A program made the translations under genes and the position numbers. A stretch of 46,222 nucleotides of DNA. Origin: Vulgatibacter sp035565615. Its GTDB lineage: Bacteria; Myxococcota; Myxococcia; Myxococcales; Vulgatibacteraceae. The stretch is taken from positions 1 through 46,222 of the forward strand of contig DATMSB010000011.1 in NCBI GenBank assembly GCA_035565615.1, written 5' to 3'. The notes under the pieces are model-generated. The model saw nothing but the letters and a program-made list of their open reading frames with translations, did no database searches and was not told the origin of the DNA. Of this stretch, positions 17,001 through 24,621 are shown one piece after another (position 1 is the stretch's first letter; the number at the start of each line of letters is the position of its first letter).

Positions 17001-17805
17001 CCCACAACCTCCGGCTCAGCGAGTCGGAGGACGAGGCGGAGTTCGACTCGAAGGAGACGGTCGACGCCCTCGCCAAGGCGCTGGAGCGGATCGGGCACCG
17101 GGTGGAGCGCATCGAGGTGTCGGGACCCGCCTCGCGGACGGTGGCGCGCCTCGAGGCGTACTCGCCCGACCCGATCTTCAACGCGGCGGAGGGCCGGCGT
17201 GGGCACTTTCGCGAGGCGTTCTTCCCGGCGCTCTTCGAGGAGCTGGGGGGTTGCCCTACACCGGCAGCGACTCCTACGCCCTCACCGTCGGCCAGGACAA
17301 GCAGCTCGCGAAGATGATCGTCGCCCAGCAGGGGATCTCCACGCCCGCCTGGCTCTTCGTCGACAGGCTGGATCGCCTCGACCTGCGGGCGCTCACCTTT
17401 CCGGTGATCGTGAAGCCGAACTTCGAGGGGTCCTCGAAGGGGATCACCCAGGCGTCGGTGGTGAGCGAGCCGGCCCGGCTGCCGGCCTACGTGGCCGAGA
17501 TGCTGCGCCGCGATCCCGCCGGGCTCCTCATCGAGCACTAGACGGCACCGACCCGTCGGTCGCTTCCTGGAGGCCCTGTCCGACGGCCCGAGTCAGGGGA
17601 TCCTCGCGCCCACCGAGGTGGTCTACCCGGAGGGGCAGGCGGGGCTGTACCCGATCGTCGACTACGATCGGAAGACCCGCAGCGGCGGCGGCGTGGCGCT
17701 GCGCACGCCGGCGGTCCTCGACCGATCGGTGGAGGAGGTCCTGCGCCACGTCGCGCGGAAGGCGTTCGAGGCCATCGACTGCCAAGGACTCGAGGAGCTC
17801 CAAGT
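16985..17805 (+). pseudogene. D-Ala-D-Ala-ligase-like ATP-grasp protein, first half, frameshifted and truncated
   Basis: A good start (ATG 16985 after GGAGGA) opens MRIALTHNLRLSESEDEAEF, an N terminus of D-Ala-D-Ala-ligase relatives. The frame is lost at a run of six G (17245-17250), where ELG should continue to LPYTGSDSYALTV but does so only in another frame. That frame carries VIVKPNFEGSSKGITQASVV, the ATP-grasp substrate loop, until a TAG at 17539-17541. Similarity resumes in a further frame with FLEALSDG and PTEVVYPEGQAG, with one more small indel implied near 17572. After KAFEAIDC (about 17785) the expected C-terminal Mg-binding segment (DFR...E.N) is missing. At least three indels and a deletion argue for decay; local sequencing error is the alternative. 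Confidence 0.7.
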
Positions 17806-19020
17806 CGAGGCCCAAGAAGATCGGACCGCTCAAGGTCGGCTTCGCCTTCAACGTGAAGCGGGTGCGCCCCACGCTGGGCGGCCAGAGCGACTCGGAGGCG
17901 GAGTACGACTCGCCGGAGACGCTCCAGGCGATCCGGGAGGCCATCGCCTCGTACGGCCACGAGGTCATCGACCTGGAGGCGACCTCCGAGCTCCCGGCCA
18001 TCTTGGCGAGCTCCAACATCGACGTCGCCTTCAACATCGCGGAGGGGCTCGAGGGACGAAACCGGGAGTCCCAGGTGCCCGCGCTCCTCGAGCTCCTCGA
18101 CATCCCGTACACGGACAGCGACCCCGCCGCGCTCGCCAAGGTCCTGGCCAAGCGGATGGTGCGCACGGCCGGGATCCTCACCCCCCAGTATTTCCTCATG
18201 CAGTCGGGCAAGGAGAAGCTGCCCCGGGATCTGCGCTGGCCGCTGATGGTGAAGCCGGTGGCGGAGGGGTCGTCGAAGGGCGTGATCTCGAAGAGCGTCT
18301 GCGACACCGAGGCCGAGCTGCGAGAGGTGGCGCGCCAGCTCGCCGCCAAGTACCGGCAGCCGGTGCTGGTGGAGGAGTACATCCTCGGCCGCGAGTTCAC
18401 CGTGGGGCTCCTGGGCGAGCGCAGGCCGAGGGCGATGCCGCCGATGGAGATCGTCGTTCTCGACAAGACGATGAAGAACCCGATTCTACAGCTTCGAGAT
18501 GAAGCAGGACTGGGACAGCCGCATCCGCTACGACACGCCGGCCCAGGTGGACGACCGCACCCGCCGCAAGATCGAGGAGTGCGCCCGGGACGCCTTCGTG
18601 GCGCTGGGCTGCAGGGACGTGGCGCGGATCGACTTCCGCATGGACGATCAGGGGCGGATCTACTTCCTGGAGTGCAACCCGCTCCCGGGGCCGACCCCGG
18701 GGTGGAGCGATCTCGTCCTCATCGCCAAGGCGGCGGGCATGGATTACCGCACCCTGATTGGCGAGATCCTCTCGGGGGCGATCCGCCGCTACGAGGAGCG
18801 GGTGCGGGAACGTCGGGCGGAGGACGCGGGGCGCGGCCGCCGGCAGGAGGAGCCCAGGGAGAAGGCGGTCGCGAAGGGCTATGATGTCGTGGCGGCAGGG
18901 GGGCAGGAGCCCTCCTCCCCTGCGAGTGCCCACCCGGCGGGGAGCGAGCCATGGCCCGATCGAAGAGCAAGCACGTACGCGTCCGAAACCGGCGGAGAAT
19001 CCAGCACCGGAAGTACCTGA
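17806..19020 (+). pseudogene. D-Ala-D-Ala-ligase-like ATP-grasp protein, second half, frameshifted
   Basis: A second ATP-grasp unit follows with no start codon or ribosome-binding site of its own: KKIGPLKVGFAFNVKRVRPT leads directly in, suggesting that the intact ancestor was one fused double-domain protein. It contains VAFNIAEGLEGRNRESQVPA, LLELLDIPYTDSDP, VKPVAEGSSKGVISKS and VLVEEYILGREFTVGLLGER. An extra T near 18484-18486 then shifts the frame. The end is read only in another frame: MKQDWDSRIRYDTPAQVD, ARIDFRMDDQGRIYFLECNP (Mg-binding Glu and Asn) and GWSDLVLIAKAAGMDYRTL. Apart from that one indel the second domain looks complete. The last frame runs to TGA at 19018-19020 and overlaps the small gene at 18951. 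Confidence 0.7.
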
Positions 19021-19064
19021 AGCGCAAGAAGGCGGCGGCGATGCAGGCCCGGGGCGGCGGCTGA
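18951..19064 (+). CDS. Very small, strongly basic protein of unknown function (37 residues)
   Basis: ATG at 18951 follows GGGGAG at good spacing and opens a 37-residue frame starting MARSKSKHVRVRNRRRIQHR, continuing KYLKRKKAAA and ending with a Gly-rich tail. About 16 of 37 residues are Lys or Arg, giving a ribosomal-protein-like or nucleic-acid-binding character with an N-terminal SKSKH motif. It is too short for usual ORF cut-offs. It sits between the broken ATP-grasp locus and the AI-2E-type transporter, and a perfect GGCGGATCCGCC palindrome follows at 19071-19082. A non-coding origin is possible, but codon use and the ribosome-binding site favour a gene. Function unknown. Confidence 0.6.
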   Translation: MARSKSKHVRVRNRRRIQHRKYLKRKKAAAMQARGGG

Positions 19065-19110
19065 GCGGAGGGCGGATCCGCCGCGGCGGTTTCGTGAATA
19101 GCATTCGCCG

Positions 19111-20190
19111 ATGGAAGGTCGTCCCCCCATCCGCTGGTCGACCTGGGCGTTCATCTTCGTCTTCGCCACCACCCTGGTCTTCTTCGTGGTGGTGGTGTGG
19201 CCGTTCCTGATCCCCGTGCTCATCGGCGCCTTCGTGGTGGTGCTCTTCGACGCCCCCCACGAGGCGCTGGTGCGGAAGCTCCACGGCAGGCGCGGCCTGG
19301 CCGCGCTCCTCTCCACCGTCGCCGTCTTCCTGCTCATCCTGGTCCCGACCGCCGCGGTGGTCTTCATCCTGGTTGAGCAGGCGGTCGAGCTCGTCGGCAA
19401 CCTCGCCGAGTACCTCGGCCCCGGCGGCTTCTCCGCGCTCCTGGGCGGCCAGATCCCCGAGCCGCTGCGGCCCCTCGTCGATCGCCTCGAGGGCCTGGGC
19501 ATCGGCGCCGAGCTGCAGACGGCGCTCTCCTCCCTGGGCAAGTACCTCGCCGGACTCGTCGGCGGGATCCTCTCCACCGCGACGGCGGTCTTCATCAACG
19601 GCTTCCTGGTCGTGGTGTCGATCTACTACTTCTTCCTCGACGGGAGGCGTCTGCTCCGCGAGCTCTCCCGCGCCACGCCGATGGACGTCCGCTACGAGGC
19701 GGAGTTCTTCCGGGAGTTCCGCGACGTGGCCCAGACCATGATCTTCGTGAACGTGGTCACCGCGCTGGTCCAGGGAGTCCTCGGCGGGATCGGCTTCGTG
19801 GTGGTGAAGCTCCCCTCGCCGCTCGTCTGGGCGGTGCTGATGGCCTTCCTCTCGCTGGTGCCCATCCTGGGCACCGGCCTCGTGTGGGCGCCGGCGGCGG
19901 TGATCCTCCTCCTCTCTGGCCGGATCGTCGCCGGCCTCTTCCTGCTGGCCTGGGGCTTCCTGGTGGTGGGGACGGTGGACAACCTGCTCCGTCCGTTCCT
20001 CGCCAAGGGGCGGATCCGCCTCCACCCCCTCCTCGTCTTCGTCACCATCTTCGGGGGGCTGGCGGTCTTCGGCTTCGTGGGGGTGGTGATCGGCCCGCTC
20101 ATCGGCTCCCTCTTCACGGCCATGGTCCGGATCTGGAAGCGGGACTTCGCGCCGAGGTTCGCCGGTCCCCGGACGCTGCCGCGGGTCTAA
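19111..20190 (+). CDS. AI-2E family (TqsA/PerM-like) transporter
   Basis: A 359-residue membrane protein with about eight helices: two pairs near the N terminus, an amphipathic extracytoplasmic stretch (about 85-150), then four C-terminal helices. The family tail is clear: LVPILGTGLVWAPAA, GTVDNLLRPFLAKGR, and GGLAVFGFVGVVIGPLIG near residue 315. Members include autoinducer-2 exporters, but others are Na+/H+ or unassigned permeases, so a quorum-sensing role should not be assumed. ATG start at 19111. It is convergent with the MFS gene 42 bases downstream. Confidence 0.9.
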   Translation: MEGRPPIRWSTWAFIFVFATTLVFFVVVVWPFLIPVLIGAFVVVLFDAPHEALVRKLHGRRGLAALLSTVAVFLLILVPTAAVVFILVEQAVELVGNLAEYLGPGGFSALLGGQIPEPLRPLVDRLEGLGIGAELQTALSSLGKYLAGLVGGILSTATAVFINGFLVVVSIYYFFLDGRRLLRELSRATPMDVRYEAEFFREFRDVAQTMIFVNVVTALVQGVLGGIGFVVVKLPSPLVWAVLMAFLSLVPILGTGLVWAPAAVILLLSGRIVAGLFLLAWGFLVVGTVDNLLRPFLAKGRIRLHPLLVFVTIFGGLAVFGFVGVVIGPLIGSLFTAMVRIWKRDFAPRFAGPRTLPRV

Positions 20191-20232
20191 GGGGCCAACC
20201 GCTCCTCGGGCGCCACCGAGTGGGCGGGTGGA

Positions 20233-21597
20233 TCAGGCCACCGGCCGGGAGGCGGGGCGCGCGGCCCGATGCCGTCGCGCGGGATCGACCAGGCGCAGGG
20301 AGAGGGGGGCGGACGCGAGCCTTCCCGCCGCCGACAGGAGGAAGAGGAGCTGCAGGGTGAGCACGGGCCTGCCGTTCAGGAAGATCATCGGGGGCAGGGC
20401 GTCGGCGACGATCCCGCCCAGGCCCGCGGCGAGGGCGAACGAGAGGCCGCCGGCGGTGGCGAAGGCCGCCAGGTAGAAGGGACGCTGCTCGGGCGGCGCG
20501 ATCGAGAGAGGGAGCTGGAAGGCGGCGAGGCCGTGCCCCGCCCAGAGCGTGCCCGCGACCAAGGCGTCCGCCGCGATCACGAAGGGCAGCGCGGAAGCGG
20601 GGGGTGCCAACCAGACGAGGGGCACGGCGAAGAGGCCGAACGAGCAGAGCGCGAGGATCGGCTTGGCGCCCTTCCTGTCGATGGCGCGTCCCCAGGCGGG
20701 GGTGACGAGCACCCGCACCAGGCCTGCCGCGGCGGCGTGCCCCGCCACCAGCATGAAGCCCATGTGCAGGTTGGTGAGCAGGTGCACCGCGAAGAAGCTC
20801 GCCGATACGCCGATCGCGGCGTTCCACGCCATCTGATACGTCACCAGGCGTCGGGACGCCGGATCGCGGAGGACGCGGGCGACCACCGCGCGGAAGGCGA
20901 CGCGTCCGGAGCGAGGGCGCGCAGGCTCGTGCTGGCGGCGGAGGAGGGGTTGGGTGAGGAGGCCCGCGATCGTCGCCAGCGCGGCGAGCCCGGAGAGCGC
21001 CAGCGACTCCATCCCGAGGACGCTGGAGCGATCGAGCATCACCCCCGCCGCGAAGCCCATCAGCGATCCCGAGAGCGACGCGAAGGAGGCGCGTCGCCCG
21101 AAGTAGCGCCCGCGGATGCGCGCCGGGACGACCTCGCCCATCCAGGTGATCCAGCCGTTCGAGCCCACCACCCCTAGGCCGATGTGGACGGCCGCGACGC
21201 CGAGGAGGAGGACGCGCTTCTCCTCCGTGGGCAGGGCCAGGAACGGGAGGAGGATCAGCGGGGCCAGGGAGATCCTCGACACCGCCGAGGCGACGATCGC
21301 CACGCGGCGGCCGCCCAGGGTGGAGGTGAGGCAGGCCGACGGGAGCTGGATCACCTGGGCGAAGGACGGCAGGGCGCCCAGGAGCGCGACGGCGAGGGGA
21401 TCGCAGCCGAGGTAGAGGGCCCACGCCGTGAGCGCGGCGCCGCCGGCGCAGGCGGTGACGACCTCCGCCGCCATCCCCTCGACGGTCGAGATCCGCAGCG
21501 TGCGCTCGATCGCGCGGCGCCGCGGGCGGGTCGGGGAGGGGAGGCGGGACGGCGCGATCGGCCGCTGGCCGGTCGGTGGGCGTGGCGTCTCGGACAC
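20233..21597 (-). CDS. Major facilitator superfamily transporter
   Basis: A 454-residue protein with a Pro/Arg-rich cytoplasmic N terminus of about 30 residues and about 12 helices. RIRGRYFGRRASFASLSGSL near residue 155 resembles the loop after helix 4 in MFS carriers, and WGRAIDRKGAKPILAL near 300 is the helix 8-9 counterpart of the A motif (G.l.Dr.G.k). The start is GTG at 21597. A 108-base gap separates it from fmdB, which reads in the same direction. Substrate unknown; the overall look is of a small-molecule exporter. Confidence 0.82.
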   Translation of the reverse strand: MSETPRPPTGQRPIAPSRLPSPTRPRRRAIERTLRISTVEGMAAEVVTACAGGAALTAWALYLGCDPLAVALLGALPSFAQVIQLPSACLTSTLGGRRVAIVASAVSRISLAPLILLPFLALPTEEKRVLLLGVAAVHIGLGVVGSNGWITWMGEVVPARIRGRYFGRRASFASLSGSLMGFAAGVMLDRSSVLGMESLALSGLAALATIAGLLTQPLLRRQHEPARPRSGRVAFRAVVARVLRDPASRRLVTYQMAWNAAIGVSASFFAVHLLTNLHMGFMLVAGHAAAAGLVRVLVTPAWGRAIDRKGAKPILALCSFGLFAVPLVWLAPPASALPFVIAADALVAGTLWAGHGLAAFQLPLSIAPPEQRPFYLAAFATAGGLSFALAAGLGGIVADALPPMIFLNGRPVLTLQLLFLLSAAGRLASAPLSLRLVDPARRHRAARPASRPVA

Positions 21598-21705
21598 GGG
21601 CGGGAGGGCGGGGGGAGGAGTCTGCCCCGCGTGCGTCGCAACAGCCTCGACGCCCGTCCATTTCCCGACGATGGAGCTCGATTGGCCGCGCGCTCCGCGG
21701 CCCTC

Positions 21706-21963
21706 TCAGCCGGCCTTCGAGTCGGATCCGGTCGAGGACTCGGACTTCGAGGAGCCGTCCTTCGCGCCGCCCTTCGGCGTGGAGCTGTAGAGGTCGGCGT
21801 ACCAGCCGCCGCCCTTGAGCTGGAAGCTCGTGCGGCTCACGATCTTGGAGAGGGTGCCCTTACCACCACAGGACGCGCACGCCTCCGGATCGGGATCCGA
21901 CACCTTCTGGAAGACCTCGGAGAGCTTTCCGCACTTGGCGCATTCGTACTCGTAGATCGGCAT
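21706..21963 (-). CDS. FmdB-family zinc ribbon protein
   Basis: An 85-residue protein opening MPIYEYECAKCGKLSEVFQK, the hallmark N terminus of the FmdB/CxxC_CxxC_SSSS family. One CxxC lies at 8-11 and the second (CASCG) near 29-32, forming a zinc ribbon. A Ser/Lys/Gly-rich tail follows. The family was named after a putative regulator of formamidase, but its general role is unknown. It lies in line with the MFS gene and the repeat-tailed protein gene. Confidence 0.9.
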   Translation of the reverse strand: MPIYEYECAKCGKLSEVFQKVSDPDPEACASCGGKGTLSKIVSRTSFQLKGGGWYADLYSSTPKGGAKDGSSKSESSTGSDSKAG

Positions 21964-22013
21964 GGCGGCGCTGATCTAATCGAGAGCGGGGAATCGTTCA
22001 AGAGTCGGCGGGC

Positions 22014-23645
22014 CTACTCGTCGCGCCTTCGCTGCGCGCCGCGCCCGGGGGAACGAGGCGGCCTTCCGCGCCCCGGCGCTGCGGGCGGATCCGCGCGGCG
22101 GGCGCCGGATCCCGCCCTGCCGCGGGGCCGCTCGGAAGAGGATCGGGGGCGGTCGGAGCGGGAGGGACGATCGGCCGCGATGGCACGGGGACGGTCGGCG
22201 CGGGAGAAGCGATCCCCGGCAGGCGCGCGAGGACGATCGGCGCGGGAGGCGCGATCCCCCGCAGGCGCACGGGGACGATCGGAGCGGGAGAAGCGATCCC
22301 CCGCCGGAGCCCACGGCCTCTCCGCGCGCGGGGGGCGTTCCTTGGAGGGGACGCGATCGCGGTGCGGGGGTCGTCCGGCTCCGCGCGGCTCGGTCTCTTC
22401 GGCGGGGCGGGGCGGCTCCGGAGGCGGCACGCCGAGGATCGCCGCCGCCTCCGCGATCAGCCCGTAGTGCGCGGCGGCCTTTCGCCAGGGGCGGGGATCG
22501 ATCCCGAGCTCCCGCCGGGCGAGCTCGATCAGCACCGACGGATCCCGGGTCGCGCCCTTCTCCGCGGCGCCGCGCAAGGCGTCGCCGAGGGCGGCGCGGT
22601 TGGACGCGTCCAGCTCGTCGAGGACCCCGGCCGCCCGGAGCGGCTCCGCCCTCGAGGTCGCGAGCCCGAGCCTCTCCACCAGGGTGGAGGCGGACCGCGC
22701 CTCTTCGCGGAGCCGCTCCCGCCACTCGTGCAGCTCCGGCTCGAGGCCGTACCGCGCGATCGCCCGGCGCAGCTCCGGGGCGGTCATCCCCAGCGCCCGG
22801 CGGATCGGCGGGAGGAAGCCGCGGTTCTGCCGCAGGAGGGTCCTCAGGTTCTCGCGCTCGGCGCGGGCGAAGTGCTCCCGGAGATCGTGCCTCGCCACGA
22901 GCCGGGTCAGATCCGTCGGCGTCAACGGCTCGCGGTCTTCCTTGGCGAAGACGGCGTCGAGGCGCTCGAGGATCCCGCGGCGGTTGGCGCGCAGCTCGTC
23001 GATCATCTCGGCGAGCTCCTCCCGCTCCAGCTCCCGCAGGGGGCGCTTGGCCGCAGGGCCGACCACGAAGCGGCCGAACTGGGGCGCCGCCGGCCGCCTC
23101 CCCGGGCGCGGCGGTGGGGGCGAAGGCTCCTCCGGCTCCACCATCCGCTGCCTCTCCTCCTCGAGCCGGCGCCGGGCCACCTCCTCCTTCGGGCGGCGGA
23201 TCGGCGCCGGCGACGCCTCGGCGGCCCTGGCCTTGCGCCGGCGGGGGGAGGCGGGGGGCGCGGCCTCGCCGGCGGGGGAGGGCGCGCGCGCCTCGGACGG
23301 GGCGATCGGGATCTCCTCGCCGGCGGCGAGGGGGGCGACGGGGAGCCGCTCGAGCGCGGAGGCCACGCCGAGGTAGTGCCCCTCCTCCTCGAGCCGCGCC
23401 GCCTCCGCGGCAGGGCGGCCGCGGAAGACGTCGACTGCCGCGAAAGGGGAGAGGGGGCGGGCCGGCGGCTCGCCCGCGCAGAACGCGGCGAACTCGACGT
23501 CGTCCTCCGCCGGCAGGCACGCGAGGGCGAGCCGCACGTGCGCCGACGACGGCGGGCGATCCGCCCGCCGGCAGAAGTCGGCGAGGGCGATGGCGACCGG
23601 CGTGGGCACGGAGTGGGGATCGCGGAAGAGGCGGTCGAACGTCAT
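22014..23645 (-). CDS. Unknown protein with helical core, possible HTH and disordered Arg-rich repeat tail
   Basis: A 543-residue protein I do not recognise. Residues 1-110 are mixed; 110-190 are Pro/Ala/charged linker with a KEEVARRRLEEERQRM helix. Residues 200-405 are strongly helical, and within them LGMTAPELRRAIARYGLEP (285-303) resembles a Fis-type helix-turn-helix. From about 410 the chain is disordered, with four 14-residue repeats (443-498) then Arg/Gly/Pro to the end. The mix of possible DNA-binding helices and basic disordered tail suggests nucleic-acid binding, but this is inference. It is divergent from fur, about 215 bases from the fur start; fur may control both. Confidence 0.6.
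   Translation of the reverse strand: MTFDRLFRDPHSVPTPVAIALADFCRRADRPPSSAHVRLALACLPAEDDVEFAAFCAGEPPARPLSPFAAVDVFRGRPAAEAARLEEEGHYLGVASALERLPVAPLAAGEEIPIAPSEARAPSPAGEAAPPASPRRRKARAAEASPAPIRRPKEEVARRRLEEERQRMVEPEEPSPPPPRPGRRPAAPQFGRFVVGPAAKRPLRELEREELAEMIDELRANRRGILERLDAVFAKEDREPLTPTDLTRLVARHDLREHFARAERENLRTLLRQNRGFLPPIRRALGMTAPELRRAIARYGLEPELHEWRERLREEARSASTLVERLGLATSRAEPLRAAGVLDELDASNRAALGDALRGAAEKGATRDPSVLIELARRELGIDPRPWRKAAAHYGLIAEAAAILGVPPPEPPRPAEETEPRGAGRPPHRDRVPSKERPPRAERPWAPAGDRFSRSDRPRAPAGDRASRADRPRAPAGDRFSRADRPRAIAADRPSRSDRPRSSSERPRGRAGSGARRADPPAAPGRGRPPRSPGRGAQRRRDE
22152..22319 (-). repeat. Four tandem 42-bp repeats encoding RPxAPAGDRxSRxD
   Basis: Reading the minus strand, four successive 14-codon units encode RPWAPAGDRFSRSD, RPRAPAGDRASRAD, RPRAPAGDRFSRAD and RPRAIAADRPSRSD, followed by a decayed fifth, RPRSSSERPRGRAG. 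Units 1-3 are nearly identical and unit 4 has diverged. They lie in the C-terminal tail of the unknown protein and keep frame, as expected for repeat expansion under coding constraint. Confidence 0.85.
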
Positions 23646-23703
23646 GGGGCGCGCAACATCCAGCCCGGGGTCGAGGCTGTCAAGGATCGGGCGAAGGATG
23701 GAA

Positions 23704-23746
23704 CAATTGAGAACGAATTGCAGATTCGCAGCCCGAGCGATATGAG
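23704..23746 (+). promoter_or_regulatory. fur promoter with overlapping dyad
   Basis: TTGCAG (23718-23723), a 17-base spacer and TATGAG (23741-23746) make a good sigma-70-like promoter in an AT-rich island. The dyad CAATT-N7-AATTG (23704-23720) overlaps the -35 element and could be an operator, for example for the Fur protein itself. The promoter elements are visible in sequence; the operator role is inferred. Confidence 0.6.
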
Positions 23747-23757
23747 GAAAGGTACTC

Positions 23758-23787
23758 CGATCCCACCCGCGAAGGGCGGGTGGATCG
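23758..23787 (+). promoter_or_regulatory. Hairpin in the fur leader
   Basis: CGATCCCACCCGC (23758-23770) pairs with GCGGGTGGATCG (23776-23787) with one bulged C and a five-base loop. It lies between the predicted promoter and the fur start codon 73 bases downstream, so it would form in the 5' untranslated RNA. Possible roles are attenuation, RNA stability or protein binding. It matches no riboswitch class I know. Confidence 0.5.
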
Positions 23788-23860
23788 GGGCTCGATCATG
23801 GACGCGAGTGGAACGGTCGACGGCTCCGCCCGGCGCGGGCTTCGCTCCCAGGAGGACGGA

Positions 23861-24331
23861 ATGCGCAGCGACTCGAGGGACCACCGGGAAGCGGCCGAGT
23901 CTCCCGAACGCATCCTCGCCCGGTACATGGCGGAGCGTGGCCTGAAGTCCACGCGCCAGCGGAGCCTCGTTCTCTCCACCTTCTTCCAGGCGGGGGGCCA
24001 CCTCAACGTCGAGGAGCTCCTGGCTCGGATCCGCGAGGTGGATCCCAAGGTCTCCGCCGCCACGGTCTACCGGACCATGAAGCTGCTCACCGAGTCCGGG
24101 ATCGCCCACGCGCGCCACTTCGGCGACGGGCAGACGCGCTTCGAGATCGCGACCGACCACCACGATCACCTCATCTGCACCGAGTGCGGGACGATCGTGG
24201 AGTTCGAGGATCAGCGGATCGAGGACCTGCAGCTCGAGGTCGCCCGCCGCCACGGCTTCACGGTGACGGATCACAAGATGGAGCTGTACGGCAAGTGCTC
24301 GGCCTGCGCCGCGAAGCCCCGCACCGCCTGA
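23861..24331 (+). CDS. fur: Fur/PerR-family metal-responsive transcriptional regulator
   Basis: A 156-residue Fur-family repressor. The winged-helix part includes LKSTRQRSLVLSTFF and VSAATVYRTMKLLTESGI (recognition helix). The metal/dimerisation part has HHDH (100-103) followed by LICTECGTIVEFED, and two CxxC pairs (Cys106/109 and Cys146/149) that form the structural zinc site. I chose ATG 23861 because AGGAGG (23850-23855) lies five bases before it; upstream in-frame starts at 23780 and 23798 lack this. Fur versus PerR cannot be settled from the sequence. It precedes an operon that may handle envelope metal or redox chemistry. Confidence 0.92.
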   Translation: MRSDSRDHREAAESPERILARYMAERGLKSTRQRSLVLSTFFQAGGHLNVEELLARIREVDPKVSAATVYRTMKLLTESGIAHARHFGDGQTRFEIATDHHDHLICTECGTIVEFEDQRIEDLQLEVARRHGFTVTDHKMELYGKCSACAAKPRTA

Positions 24332-24621
24332 TCCGAGGCCCCTCGCGCGAAGGGCGCCGCCCCCTCGGCCCGCGCCCGCATCGAGGACGGCCAGGCCCGC
24401 GCTTTCCGGGCCGGACTCGCCCCCCCCTCGCAACCCGAGGCACCTTTCGGGGCCGACGGCATCTGACCGCGCTCCGACGGGTACCGGTGGCCCTTCCCCG
24501 TTGAGTTGATTCTGACTCTCGAATTCTCTTGCGGAGGGTGAGAGAGCGTGCTAGCTAGCAGCCGCTTGCCCCGACCAAGGGAAGGCGCTCGAGCCGTTGG
24601 GCTCATTTTTCGGATTCGACA
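24332..24621. other. Gap between fur and the envelope operon
   Basis: No gene is visible. GGCCCG (24394-24399) and CGGGCC (24407-24412) form a short hairpin that may end the fur transcript. From about 24500 the composition becomes AT-richer, with GAGT-N8-ACTC, an EcoRI-like GAATTC and a perfect TGCTAGCTAGCA palindrome (24549-24560), so promoter and operator signals for the following operon probably lie here. I could not fix a convincing -10/-35 pair. Confidence 0.4.

Noticed and set aside
20269..21177. 302-codon plus-strand frame opposite the MFS gene
   Set aside because: Gly/Glu/Arg-rich shadow with no hydrophobic or domain pattern; the minus-strand MFS protein is clear.
22152..22319. CRISPR-like array
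   Set aside because: The 42-bp repeats are contiguous without spacers, stay in frame and encode a repeated peptide.
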